A stretch of 34,138 nt of DNA from Chromatiales bacterium. Lineage in GTDB: Bacteria; Pseudomonadota; Gammaproteobacteria; CAMYNG01. Location: positions 1-34,138 of the forward strand of contig JALTLF010000226.1 of the NCBI GenBank assembly GCA_027005735.1, written 5' to 3'. This document shows positions 19,844 through 28,704 of the stretch, piece after piece; position 1 is the first letter of the stretch; every line of letters begins with the position of its first letter. Made by a program: the position numbers and the translations under genes. The notes under the pieces were generated by a model. It was not told the origin of the DNA. It did no database searches and saw only the letters and a program-made list of their open reading frames with translations.

Positions 19844-22608
19844 GCCTCTTTCTCCTTGTCCGCGGGCAGGTGCGAGAAGTATCCCGCTGCCACGTAAACC
19901 GCACCCACCACGAGGAAGGTCATGATGACCTCCAGTTCCTCGCGGTTGGCGAGATCGATGAAAAACAGTTTCGCCAGTGTCAGGCCCACCAGCGACAGGG
20001 CGACGATACGCATGGCGCGGTTTGCCAGCCGCCCGGCCAGGATGAGCAGCACCAGCGCCGTCACGCCCCAGAGAATGGCGATCCCCGACTGGAAGGCGGT
20101 GGAGCGCGCCAGGGAAGCCAGGCTCCAGTACACGCCATCCGAAAAGTGATAGACCCCGCGCGCGACCACCGTGTTGAGCCACAGGAAGGCGGTGCCGCCC
20201 ATGAAGATCACCAGCAGTTGCGGCATCTCCGCCAGATGGCGCCGCAGCCAGTTCTTCTCGCGCAGGAACCACAACACGATCCCCACCATCACGGCAAGCT
20301 GCGAGAGTTCCAGCGGGTTGAGCACCGGGATATAGGGCAGGAAGCGGGTCGCGCCCGACAACTGCAACATGGTGAGCAGGGCCCAGCCCCAGGCCCACAG
20401 CACCATGGCCACGCCGCCGGCGCGCCGCCAGGCCCAGTCGTGATCCCGCACCGGCCAGCGCCGCGCAAGGGCGGCCCGTGCCGGCAGGTAGAGGAACAGT
20501 AGCGGCACCAGTCCCCAGACACTCACGCTCCAGACCTTGCCGGCATGCACCACGTCGTCCAGCAGCCAGGAAAGCTCGATGGCCACCGCGATGGCGACAT
20601 AGATGAACGCCGCCAGGTGCTGGGCCGCCAGCGTGCCGCGACTGAAGTGAAACCGCTCGGCGTAGCGCAGCATCCAGGCCGTCAGGGCGAACACCGGCAA
20701 CCAGAAGACGGCATCCCAGCCGGCGAGAAAATGGAAACTGCTGCGCCCGAACACCATGATGAGGGTAAAGAGGTAGAGCAGGCCCACCTGGAAGAGCATG
20801 GGGTAGCGCAGCAGCGGCCAGCGCAGTGGCGGGGCCAGGCGCGTCATCAGGGCGAAGCTGGCGCCGATCACGGCGAGCGCCGCAAGCGCCTCGTAGCGGG
20901 TCGGCACCTGGTCGATGACCTCGTTGAGCGTGGTGCCGAACCACCACAACACGCCCCACAGGAACATCACCACGTGGTAGAAGCCCTCGAAGGCATGCAG
21001 CTCGTCGCGCCGCCGGTAGAGGTACCAGCCGGAGAACAGGGCCGCGAGACTGATCAGGATGCCGCCGAGAAAGACGCCGTTCCACACCGGCAGGGCATCG
21101 AAACCGAAATCGTGCCCGTGGGCGTAAAACACCCCCGCGGCCAGTTGCAGCAGCAGGCCGAAATTGCGCGCCAGCCAGCGTGCCTGGCGCACGCCGAGCC
21201 AGACCAGCGCCGCTCCCTCCATGGCCCAGGCCGCCGAGGACCAGCGCCCGTCGAGCGCCAGGGGAATGGCCAGGGTGCCGAAGACCACCGCCATGGCGAG
21301 GAAGGATTCCGTCAGCAGGCGCATGACCCGCCGCGTCGCCTCGCTGCCGCGCGCCCACAACGCCCGCGCCAGCACGATATAAAAGAACGCCAGCGCCAGC
21401 GCGCTGAGGGCCATGCCGTACTCGTAGCGATAGACCATGCCACCCTGCAGCGCGGCGGTGACGATGGGCGTACCGAACACCAGCGTGCCGTCAACGTAGC
21501 CGCGAAAACCCTCCGGTTGGCGGAAGGCAAACAGCACCGCGATGGCGACATACATGAGAAAGAACAGGATCAGGAACGGCTCGGTGGTGGCGAAGAAGGC
21601 CGGCTCGTAGCGCGTCACGCCCCAGAACGAACCGATGCCGAAGGTGAACAGGAAGCCGAGCAGGTTGAGCTCGCGCCAGCTGCGATACCAGGCCACCGAG
21701 AGAATACCGAGGTTGAGCAGGGCATAGAAACCGAACAGGGCCACATAGTCGTTGCTACCGGTGGACAACAGAATGGGGGTGAGGAAACCGCCCGCAGCGC
21801 CGAACAGGGCCAGCGACTTCGCGTCCTGCAACAGGGCCAGCGCGGTGGAGAGGATCACCAGCGCCACCATGAGCGCGAAGGCCATGCCCAGGGGCACCAT
21901 CCCGAACAGCTTCGCCGCGCCGAACACGGTGATATACATGATGCCGACACCACCACCCTGCAACAGCAGGGCGAAGGTCTGGCGCCGGTGCCGTTGGCGC
22001 CAGCCGAGCACCAGCAGCACCAGCCCGCCGACGGCGGCACCCAGCAGCCGCGCCTCGATGGAGAGCATGTCATGCTGCACCGCGTAGCGCAGCAGGAAAC
22101 CGACACCGACGAAGAGCACCAGCAGGCCGACGCGCACCACCACGTTGCCGTCGGTAAAGAAGCCCCTGATGAAGGCAAACAGCTTGCCGAACATCTCCTC
22201 GGCCGGACCCGGCGGATGCACCCTGCCCGGCTGGATGGACTGCGGTCGTGGCCTCGCCGGCGCGGTCGGTTCCATGGCAGGCGTTTCCGGCGGCAACGCG
22301 ATGGCGGGCGGCACCGGTTTCGCTTCCGCCTGCGGTTCCATTTCCGGTTTCGTTTCCGTCACCGGCACGGAGACCGCGCCGGCTTCCGCGGGTCGGCTAT
22401 CGCTGGCGGCTTCCCGCTCCTCCCCTTTGAGCCGCTCTTCCAGTTGTGCAAGACGCTGGCGCAACTCGCGATTGTGGCGCGCCACGTCGCCCACCCAGCC
22501 GAACAGGTAGCCGATGAACAGGCCGCTCAGGACACCGCCGAAACTCAGGGACGCCAGGCCGAGGACAAAGGCCCCCACCAGCGCCAGAATGATCCCGATT
22601 ACCGACAT
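19840..22608 (-). CDS. DUF2339 family giant polytopic membrane protein
   Basis: A 922-aa protein. An N-terminal hydrophobic segment (1-35) precedes a charged helix (about 44-68, RELRQRLAQLEERLKGEE), a Pro/Glu/Ala-rich linker (about 72-135), and then more than twenty hydrophobic segments up to residue 915, the hallmark of DUF2339. The ATG at 22608 follows AAAGGAG. Function is unknown. The linker may be periplasmic or cytosolic; topology cannot be decided by eye. It overlaps the DUF3999 gene by four bases, implying coupled synthesis. Confidence 0.9.
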   Translation of the reverse strand: MSVIGIILALVGAFVLGLASLSFGGVLSGLFIGYLFGWVGDVARHNRELRQRLAQLEERLKGEEREAASDSRPAEAGAVSVPVTETKPEMEPQAEAKPVPPAIALPPETPAMEPTAPARPRPQSIQPGRVHPPGPAEEMFGKLFAFIRGFFTDGNVVVRVGLLVLFVGVGFLLRYAVQHDMLSIEARLLGAAVGGLVLLVLGWRQRHRRQTFALLLQGGGVGIMYITVFGAAKLFGMVPLGMAFALMVALVILSTALALLQDAKSLALFGAAGGFLTPILLSTGSNDYVALFGFYALLNLGILSVAWYRSWRELNLLGFLFTFGIGSFWGVTRYEPAFFATTEPFLILFFLMYVAIAVLFAFRQPEGFRGYVDGTLVFGTPIVTAALQGGMVYRYEYGMALSALALAFFYIVLARALWARGSEATRRVMRLLTESFLAMAVVFGTLAIPLALDGRWSSAAWAMEGAALVWLGVRQARWLARNFGLLLQLAAGVFYAHGHDFGFDALPVWNGVFLGGILISLAALFSGWYLYRRRDELHAFEGFYHVVMFLWGVLWWFGTTLNEVIDQVPTRYEALAALAVIGASFALMTRLAPPLRWPLLRYPMLFQVGLLYLFTLIMVFGRSSFHFLAGWDAVFWLPVFALTAWMLRYAERFHFSRGTLAAQHLAAFIYVAIAVAIELSWLLDDVVHAGKVWSVSVWGLVPLLFLYLPARAALARRWPVRDHDWAWRRAGGVAMVLWAWGWALLTMLQLSGATRFLPYIPVLNPLELSQLAVMVGIVLWFLREKNWLRRHLAEMPQLLVIFMGGTAFLWLNTVVARGVYHFSDGVYWSLASLARSTAFQSGIAILWGVTALVLLILAGRLANRAMRIVALSLVGLTLAKLFFIDLANREELEVIMTFLVVGAVYVAAGYFSHLPADKEKEA

Positions 22609-22677
22609 ACGTCACTCCTTTGTCTGTCTGCTTTTCCCGTCTCCGGCGGACCCGGCGAGAGAGCGCCGCCGAGGTAT

Positions 22678-23913
22678 TCATACCCGTGCGCGTCGCGCCA
22701 GGATCCGCCCCGATTCGAACACCCGGGGGGCGAACCGGTGCCCCCGGTAGCGCAACAGGCGCTTGTGGGCGAAGTCGAACAACAGGACATTGTACTGACG
22801 CAGGCGGCGCAGGAAATCGGCCGCCGCCTCGTCCAGGTAGTTCTTCGCCGCCAGGGCCCGCATGGAAAACAGGGGCATCACCCCCGGCAGGGGGTAGTCC
22901 GAACCGTTCACCAGCCGGTGATGCCAGTCCTCGCGTTCGAGGAGCGTCTGCAGGGACCGGCCCAGACGGTTGATCTGGGTAACGGCGGAGATATCCCCGT
23001 AGAGCCTGTCCTCGAAGCGCGCCTCGTCCATGAGACGGGCGAAATAATCGAAGTTGGACCGCTGCGGCCCGTGGGGGCCGCGATCGAGATCGGGGCCGTG
23101 GCCCTCGGTGGCGCAATGGGCGACGATCACCCGCACGCCGTGTTCCAACGGCCGACGCAGGCGCAGGGGGTGACCCAGTTCCTGGTTCGTCACCCCGGCC
23201 ACCGCGTATTCGTGGCCCGCGTGCACCAGCAGCGGCATCCCCATCTCGGCGAGGGCGGCGTAAAAGGCGTCGCACCTGGGCGAGGCGGGATCGATGTTCT
23301 GGATCTGCGGCAACCACTTGACGGCCACCGCGCCCGCGCGCGCCTGCGCGCGCAGATCCTCGATGGCGTCTTCCCGCCAGGGATGTACCGAGGCGATCCA
23401 GCCGAAGCGCGCCGGCTGCCGCGCGGCGAGGAGGCGAACGTAGTCGTTGGGGATGTAGAAGGCGGTGCGCGCAAGATCGCGCCGGCCGTTTTCATCGTGC
23501 CAGGCATCGAAGGCCAGCATCAGGAAGCGCGCGCCGGGGGGGAAGGCGGCGGCGAGGTGTGACAGGCCTTGCCAGGCCGTGGCATCGATACCCGCCTCCG
23601 GATCGGCACAGGCGGCATTGACGTAGAAGCGAAAACGCAGGTTGTGGGCCGGGTGCAGGATCGAACGCATGCGCGGGTCGAGATGAATGCCGGAGTCACT
23701 GTCGCCGGCGCCCACCACGTGGACGTGACTGTCCCATAGCTGCGCGGCATCCAGGTCCTGCCAGATCCGCTGCATCAGTTCGTGCCCGGCCAGCTCGCGC
23801 GGCAGCTCACCGTCGGGACAGGGATTCACGAAGCCCTCGTCCGGCCAGTAGCGCGCCCCCAGCAGGCCCAGGGCCGACGCACCCAGTAGTGAAACAAAGG
23901 TCCTTCTCCGCAT
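22678..23913 (-). CDS. Exported TIM-barrel metal-dependent (amidohydrolase-type) hydrolase
   Basis: The 411-aa protein begins with MRRRTFVSLLGASALGLLG, a twin-arginine-like or Sec signal/anchor. The mature part has amidohydrolase-type metal motifs in order: DSHVHVVG (about 61-68), VKWLPQ (Lys after strand 4), LLVHAGHE, VIVAHCATEGHG, and NGSDYP near 325. The substrate cannot be named; the pattern fits the amidohydrolase-2-like group. It begins 9 nt after the stop of the UMF1 transporter gene, with AGGACGGGG as Shine-Dalgarno, so it is part of the TetR-aas-MFS operon. A link to lipid turnover is inference. Confidence 0.8.
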   Translation of the reverse strand: MRRRTFVSLLGASALGLLGARYWPDEGFVNPCPDGELPRELAGHELMQRIWQDLDAAQLWDSHVHVVGAGDSDSGIHLDPRMRSILHPAHNLRFRFYVNAACADPEAGIDATAWQGLSHLAAAFPPGARFLMLAFDAWHDENGRRDLARTAFYIPNDYVRLLAARQPARFGWIASVHPWREDAIEDLRAQARAGAVAVKWLPQIQNIDPASPRCDAFYAALAEMGMPLLVHAGHEYAVAGVTNQELGHPLRLRRPLEHGVRVIVAHCATEGHGPDLDRGPHGPQRSNFDYFARLMDEARFEDRLYGDISAVTQINRLGRSLQTLLEREDWHHRLVNGSDYPLPGVMPLFSMRALAAKNYLDEAAADFLRRLRQYNVLLFDFAHKRLLRYRGHRFAPRVFESGRILARRARV

Positions 23914-23922
23914 TGCCCCGTC

Positions 23923-25230
23923 CTATTCCAGTTCGCGCGCCATGCGCTCCCCTTGTGGCACATCGACGCGCCACAACAGCAGGGCGCCGCCAATGAAGAG
24001 GATCAGGATGGACAACAGGGAAAGCCGCGGGCTGCCGGTAAGGAGACTGACCACGCCCATCATCAGGGGACCGAGGATGGCGGCGAACTTGCCCAGCATG
24101 TTGTAGAAACCGAAATACTCGGCGGCCTTGCCCGCGGGAATGATGCGTGCATACAGCGAACGGCTGAGCGCCTGTACGCCGCCCTGCACCAGTCCGATGG
24201 TGACGGCGAGAATATAGAACTCGCCGACGCTGTCCATGAACACCGCCCACAGGGTGACGGCGATATAGACCGCAATGCCGACGAGGATCCCCTGCTTGGC
24301 GCCGATGCGCTGGCCGAGAAAACCGAAGGCGATGGCGGCGGGAAAGCCCACGAACTGCGTGATCAGCAGGGCCGTCACCAGCTGGGTGCCGTCGAACTTC
24401 AGCGCCGCGCCGTAGTCGATGGCCATGCGCACGATGGTGTCCACGCCGTCGATATACAACCAGTAGGCGAGCAGGAAGACAAACACCACGCGGAGCTTGC
24501 GGATCTTGCCGAAGGTGGCCTTCAGCTGGCGAAAGCCCTGCCCCACGGCGCGCCACAGGTGAACACCGTCCTCGCGCCGCGGCTCGGGCACATTGATCAT
24601 CAGCGGCAGGGAGAACAGCAGCCACCAGAGGGCGGTGAGCAGGAAGCCGAACTGGGTCGCGTCCTGCGCGGACATGAAACCGAAGCTCCCGGGCCACAGC
24701 CGCATGGCCACGCACAGGGCGAACAGCACGCCGCCGCCGAGGTAGCCGAGGGAAAAGCCCCAGGAAGAAACCACGTCCAGCTTCTCGCGTGGCGCGACAT
24801 TGACGATGAGGCTGTCGTAGAAGATGTTGGCGGCGGAAAAGCCGATGGTGGCGAGCACGAACATCGACAGGGCCATGAACCACTCGCCCCAGGCGACGAA
24901 ATACAGTGCCGCGGTCATGGCCACGCCGAGCAGGGCAAAGACGACGAGGAAACGTTTCTTGCTGTTGGCCGAGTCTGCGATGGCGCCGAGGATGGGGGCA
25001 AGGATCACCACCACGGCACTGGCAAAGGAATTGGCGACGCCGAGCTGGAAGGTGCTGGTGCCGGCCTCGACGCTGGTGGCCCAGTATTCCTTGTAGAACA
25101 GCGGGAAGAAACCTGCCATGACCACCGTGGCGAAGGCCGAGTTCCCCCAGTCGTACAGCGCCCAGGAGAACACCCTGCGATCACGCAGGACGGCAAGGCC
25201 GCCTGCGTCTTTCGGATTATTGTTGTTCAT
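23923..25230 (-). CDS. MFS transporter, UMF1 (Atg22-like) family
   Basis: The 435-aa protein has about 12 transmembrane segments and the UMF1 signature near its N-terminus (VFSWALYDWGNSAFATVV), with the loop GAIADSANSKKRFL after TM3. Substrates of bacterial UMF1 members are mostly unknown. It lies 35 nt downstream of the Aas-type gene. In E. coli the gene next to aas is lplT, an MFS lysophospholipid flippase of a different branch; a similar role is possible here but not shown. The ATG at 25230 has AAGGA directly against it, an unusually short spacing; a GGGGG further upstream may serve. Confidence 0.88.
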   Translation of the reverse strand: MNNNNPKDAGGLAVLRDRRVFSWALYDWGNSAFATVVMAGFFPLFYKEYWATSVEAGTSTFQLGVANSFASAVVVILAPILGAIADSANSKKRFLVVFALLGVAMTAALYFVAWGEWFMALSMFVLATIGFSAANIFYDSLIVNVAPREKLDVVSSWGFSLGYLGGGVLFALCVAMRLWPGSFGFMSAQDATQFGFLLTALWWLLFSLPLMINVPEPRREDGVHLWRAVGQGFRQLKATFGKIRKLRVVFVFLLAYWLYIDGVDTIVRMAIDYGAALKFDGTQLVTALLITQFVGFPAAIAFGFLGQRIGAKQGILVGIAVYIAVTLWAVFMDSVGEFYILAVTIGLVQGGVQALSRSLYARIIPAGKAAEYFGFYNMLGKFAAILGPLMMGVVSLLTGSPRLSLLSILILFIGGALLLWRVDVPQGERMARELE

Positions 25231-25265
25231 TCCTTGTTCGCCCCCGAGCTTCCCAGCTTACACCA

Positions 25266-27449
25266 TCAGGCCGCCGAAGACGCTGCCGCGGCGGCACTAT
25301 TTTCACCCCGCGCCAGCGCATGCGCCGCCGGGTAGTCGATCTTGCCGGTGCCGAGGACCGGCACCTGCCGCACCACCACCACGCGGCGCGGCACGCCCAG
25401 TTCCCCGAATCCCTGTTCGCGCGCGGCCGCCTGCAAGGCGCGGCGGTCGATGCCGGCGCAGTCGGTGACCAGCACCAGTTGTTCGCCCTTGCGGGCGTCG
25501 GCCACCGCCAGCACGGCATGCAGGTGATCCGGCCAGGCCCGTGCAACGAAGGCCTCCACCGCCGCCAGGGAGATCATCTCGCCGCCGATCTTGGCGAAGC
25601 GCCTGGCTCGCCCGCGGATGCGCAGGAAACCGTCCGCGTCGATGCTGACGATGTCGCCGGTGTCGTACCAGCCCGCGCCGCACTCGCTGGCTGGCGGCTG
25701 GCACTGCCCCGGCGCGTCCTCGCGCAGGTAGCCGAGCATGACGTTGGGACCGCGCACGTGCAGGCGCTGTCCCTCCTCCACCCCCGGCACCGGCACGAGG
25801 CGATACTCGATACCGGGCAACAGGCGCCCCACGGTACCGATACGATTGTCCATGGGCGTGTTGGAGGCCAGCACCGGGCTGGTCTCGGTGGCGCCGTAGC
25901 CTTCCAGCACCCTGACCCCGAAACGATCGCTCCACACCCGCCGGGTTTCTTCCTGCAGGGGCTCGGCGCCGGCGAAGACGTAGCGCAGGGTGTAGAAGTC
26001 GTAGGGGTGCGCGAAGCGCGCGTAGCCCTTGAGGAAGGTGTTGGTGCCGAAGAGGATGGTGGCGCCCACGTCGTAACTCATCTCCGGCACGATGCGGTAG
26101 TGCAGCGGCGTCGGGTAGAGGAACACCCGCATGCCCGAGATCAGCGGCAGGATGGTGCCGGCGGTGAGACCGAAGGAATGGAACATGGGCAGGGCATTGA
26201 GGATCACGTCCTGCGCCTGGTAGTCCACGCGCGCGGCGATCTGCGCACAGTTGGCGAGAATGTTGCGGTGCGAGAGCACCACGCCCTTGGGCGCCCCTTC
26301 GGAGCCGGAGGTAAACAGCACCACCGCCGCATCGTCGGCACCGCGGCCGCGACTCATGGCGCGGTGAGCGAGGCGGGCAAAGGCCAGGTCCAGCAGCCCG
26401 CGCAGGCGGGCAAACAGGCCGAGGCCGGCCACCAGGTCCTCGAGATAGACGATCTCGGCCTGCTCCGCCAGCGCCGCGACCACGTCCTCCAGCTTGCCGC
26501 GCGCGACGAACTGGCGCGAGCTGAGGATGACGCGCAGTTGCGCCGCCGTGCAGGCGCTCCGCAGGGCCCGGGTGCCGGCGGTGAAGTTGAGCATCGCCGG
26601 CACGCGTCCCGCCGCCTGCAGGCCGAAGAAACTCAGCACCGCGGCGGTGGTGTTGGGCAGCAGCACGCCGACGTTCTCCCCCGGGCGGGTAAGGCGCGCC
26701 ACCGCCCGCGCCAGCACGAAGCTGCGCAGGATGGTCTGGCGATAGGTCATGGGCTGGCGCTGAATGTCCTCCGCCACCACGTGGCCGCCCCCGTGGCTGT
26801 GCGCCGCATCGAGCAGGGCGCGGAACAGGCTGCGCCCGGTATGGGCGGTCTCGAACATCATGCTGGTCATGATGTCCGACAGGGCCTGCCCCGCCCGGTT
26901 GCGCCGCGCGCGACCGCGCAGTTCCGCCGGCACCTCGATGCGCCGCGGCGGCAGGATGCTGAGGCGAATGCGCGGGAACCAGCGCAGGCGCAGGCGGCCG
27001 CGCATGCGCGAGAAGGGCGTGTACTGGGCGCCGTCGATACGCACCGGCAGGACCATTGCGCCGGAGCGGTCCGCCACCATGCCCGGGCCGTAGTAGATCT
27101 TCATCAACGAGCCGGTCACGGTGATGCGTCCCTCGGGAAAGATCACCACGCGCTGGTTGCCGCGCAGGAACCTGATGAGGGACTTCAGGCTCAGCGGGTT
27201 GGTGGGATCCATGCGAAACAGCTTCGCCAGGCGCAGAAAGGGGCGGAAGTACCAGCGCCGCGCAATGCGCGTGTTGATGGCGAAGCTCGGCTGTTCGGGC
27301 AGGAACACCGCCAACAGGAGGGCGTCGATGAACGAGGTGTGGTTGGCGACGATGAGCACCCGTTTCCCGGCGCGCCGGTAGTTCTCCAGGCCGCGCACGT
27401 CGACGCGATAGACGAGTTTGAGCAGCAGTCGCAGGATCCCGCGTAACAT
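25266..27449 (-). CDS. aas: Bifunctional lysophospholipid acyltransferase / acyl-ACP synthetase (Aas-type)
   Basis: The 727-aa fusion has the Aas layout (E. coli protein 719 aa). Residues 1-200 are a PlsC-type acyltransferase with NHTSFID (HX4D, His37/Asp42) and FPEGRIT (104-110). Residues about 220-715 are an adenylate-forming domain with the P-loop-like FTSGSEGAPKG (379-389), YGATETSP (518-525), WYDTGD (594-599) and the C-terminal lysine in GTGKIDY (Lys703). It re-acylates 2-lysophosphatidylethanolamine and activates free fatty acids onto ACP at the inner membrane. The ATG follows the TetR stop by 4 nt with GGAG at 9 nt, so the two are co-transcribed. Confidence 0.92.
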   Translation of the reverse strand: MLRGILRLLLKLVYRVDVRGLENYRRAGKRVLIVANHTSFIDALLLAVFLPEQPSFAINTRIARRWYFRPFLRLAKLFRMDPTNPLSLKSLIRFLRGNQRVVIFPEGRITVTGSLMKIYYGPGMVADRSGAMVLPVRIDGAQYTPFSRMRGRLRLRWFPRIRLSILPPRRIEVPAELRGRARRNRAGQALSDIMTSMMFETAHTGRSLFRALLDAAHSHGGGHVVAEDIQRQPMTYRQTILRSFVLARAVARLTRPGENVGVLLPNTTAAVLSFFGLQAAGRVPAMLNFTAGTRALRSACTAAQLRVILSSRQFVARGKLEDVVAALAEQAEIVYLEDLVAGLGLFARLRGLLDLAFARLAHRAMSRGRGADDAAVVLFTSGSEGAPKGVVLSHRNILANCAQIAARVDYQAQDVILNALPMFHSFGLTAGTILPLISGMRVFLYPTPLHYRIVPEMSYDVGATILFGTNTFLKGYARFAHPYDFYTLRYVFAGAEPLQEETRRVWSDRFGVRVLEGYGATETSPVLASNTPMDNRIGTVGRLLPGIEYRLVPVPGVEEGQRLHVRGPNVMLGYLREDAPGQCQPPASECGAGWYDTGDIVSIDADGFLRIRGRARRFAKIGGEMISLAAVEAFVARAWPDHLHAVLAVADARKGEQLVLVTDCAGIDRRALQAAAREQGFGELGVPRRVVVVRQVPVLGTGKIDYPAAHALARGENSAAAAASSAA

Positions 27450-27453
27450 GGTG

Positions 27454-28065
27454 TCAGACTCCCTTGCCGTCGGCCGCCAGGCCGATGAGAAAATTGTCGA
27501 TGAGCGAGGCGAAGACCTGTTCCACCTGCAGGGGTCCGGCCACGTCCAGCTTGTCGGTCACGGCGAGCACGCAGATCCCGTGGACGCTGCCCCACAGGGT
27601 GCGCGCCGCCAGCGCCGCGGCCGAGGCGTCGCCGCACAGCGGCCGCAGGATGTCCTCGAGCAGGGCGAAGAGTTCGTGCACGGCGAGGTTGAACCAGGCC
27701 GGCAGGGCCGCCTGGGACATGCGGTGCTCGTACATCAGCGCCCAGCGCGCCGGGTGACGGCGGGCGAAGTCGTGGTAGGCCAGCGCCAGGGCCTTGAGAC
27801 GCGCCCCCGCCGGCTCACCCTCGCTGGCCGCCAGCGAAGCGGCGAGGACGCGGTGCAGCTCTGCCAGGGTACGGCCATTGACCTCCAGGATCAGGGCATC
27901 GAGATTGCGAAACACCAGGTAGAGGGTGCCCACCGTGTAGCCCATGCGCGCGGCCACCTTGCGGGTACTCAGCCCGTCGAGTCCCTCCTCCTCGAGGATG
28001 GCCTCCGCGGCCTCCAGCGCCATGTCGTGGAGTTCCTCGCGGCTGTGCTCACTGCGTCTCGCCAT
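27454..28065 (-). CDS. TetR/AcrR family regulator of the aas operon
   Basis: A 203-aa protein with an N-terminal TetR helix-turn-helix (residues about 10-56: LDGLSTRKVAARMGYTVGTL then YLVFRNLDAL) and an all-helical ligand/dimer domain containing LWGSVHG, the WHG-type mark of the C-terminal domain. The ATG at 28065 has AGGA 8 nt upstream. It is the first gene of the run with aas, 4 nt apart. Two operator-like palindromes sit on its own promoter, so autorepression and control of aas, the transporter and the hydrolase are likely. The ligand may be an acyl-CoA or fatty acid, by context only. Confidence 0.92.
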   Translation of the reverse strand: MARRSEHSREELHDMALEAAEAILEEEGLDGLSTRKVAARMGYTVGTLYLVFRNLDALILEVNGRTLAELHRVLAASLAASEGEPAGARLKALALAYHDFARRHPARWALMYEHRMSQAALPAWFNLAVHELFALLEDILRPLCGDASAAALAARTLWGSVHGICVLAVTDKLDVAGPLQVEQVFASLIDNFLIGLAADGKGV

Positions 28066-28079
28066 GTCTTCAATCCTTT

Positions 28080-28096
28080 ATTGAACGATGTTCAAT
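28080..28096. promoter_or_regulatory. TetR operator candidate O1 (perfect palindrome)
   Basis: ATTGAACGATGTTCAAT: 7-bp perfect arms with a 3-nt centre. It lies just downstream of the -10 box and ends 15 nt before the regulator start codon. Confidence 0.75.
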
Positions 28097-28104
28097 TAAA
28101 CGCA

Positions 28105-28133
28105 AAAATAGTAAACAGCGTTCAATTTGTCAA
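28105..28133 (-). promoter_or_regulatory. Sigma-70 promoter of the TetR-aas operon
   Basis: Perfect TTGACA (28133-28128) and TATTTT (28110-28105) on the minus strand, spacer 17 nt. The -35 box begins just beyond the U-tract of the upstream terminator. The second operator copy fills the spacer. Confidence 0.72.
28110..28126. promoter_or_regulatory. TetR operator candidate O2 (degenerate)
   Basis: AGTAAACAGCGTTCAAT: the GTTCAAT half is identical to O1 and the other half is degenerate. The centre is 30 nt from O1, about three helical turns, and lies between the -35 and -10 boxes. Confidence 0.55.
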
Positions 28134-28134
28134 G

Positions 28135-28159
28135 AAAAAAACCGCCCGGTTGGGACGGT
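28135..28159 (-). terminator. Rho-independent terminator of the sigma-DUF3106 operon
   Basis: Read on the minus strand: ACCGTCC, loop CAACC, GGGCGGT (7-bp stem with one G-T pair), then a run of six T (28140-28135). It lies 24 nt beyond the DUF3106 stop codon and abuts the -35 box of the next operon. Confidence 0.82.
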
Positions 28160-28182
28160 GTCGGTAACGTATTGAAATACAA

Positions 28183-28704
28183 CTAACGCTGGCGCTGGCG
28201 CCAGCGACGCAGGGCCCGACGCCGCTGCTCGGGGCTCATGCGCCGCAGGCGTTCCATGCGGCGATGGATGCGCTGGCGAAAGGCACGGCGCTCCGCCGGC
28301 GTCATGTTCCGCCAGCGCTCGCGCAGCTCCTCGCGGCGCTCCGGCGGCAGGTTGCGGAACCAGCGCCGGGTCTGACGGATCATGGCCCGCTCCTCCGGCG
28401 GCAGCTTGCGGAATTCCTGGTAACGCTTGCGGATCCGTTCCCGCACCTCCGGCGGCAGCCGGTTCCAGCGCTCCATGCGCGCCTGCGCGCGGGCGCGCTG
28501 CGCCTCGTCCATGCGGCTCCAGCGCTCGGCGCCAATGGCCAGGCGATGCTGCATCTGCGCGGGCATTTCATCCCAGCGCTCGGCCAGGGGCTGGAGGATC
28601 CGCTGCTGGGCTTCGTCCAGCGCCTCCCAGGCCAGCGGCTCGGCCGCCTGGGCCGACCACAGGGGCAGGAGCACCAGCAGCACCATCATCAACCACTTAT
28701 TCAT
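28183..28704 (-). CDS. DUF3106 family exported protein
   Basis: The 173-aa product has a signal peptide (MNKWLMMVLLVLLPLWSAQA) and a mature domain of DUF3106 type. It contains tandem helical units of about 20 residues repeating the pattern R-W/F-x-x-L-P-P-E-x-R (for example WNRLPPEVRERI, FRKLPPEERAMI, FRNLPPERREEL, WRNMTPAERRAF), ending in a very Arg-rich tail. It is predicted periplasmic; function unknown. The ATG at 28704 overlaps the preceding gene by 8 nt; the 5-codon longer frame uses TTG and is less likely. It is the last gene before the terminator at 28135-28159. Confidence 0.85.
   Translation of the reverse strand: MNKWLMMVLLVLLPLWSAQAAEPLAWEALDEAQQRILQPLAERWDEMPAQMQHRLAIGAERWSRMDEAQRARAQARMERWNRLPPEVRERIRKRYQEFRKLPPEERAMIRQTRRWFRNLPPERREELRERWRNMTPAERRAFRQRIHRRMERLRRMSPEQRRRALRRWRQRQR

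Noticed and set aside
18413-21358. 981-codon minus-strand frame ending as the DUF3999 protein
   Set aside because: Only the part from ATG 19843 is real. Upstream of it the frame lies inside DUF2339 in another phase and reads as Arg/Gly/Ala-rich sequence.
20545-23562. 1005-codon plus-strand open frame
   Set aside because: Antisense to DUF2339 and the hydrolase; His/Gln/Glu-rich composition without any motif.
25303-25935. 210-codon minus-strand frame inside aas
   Set aside because: Out-of-phase shadow of the adenylation domain; Arg/Gly/Ala-rich.
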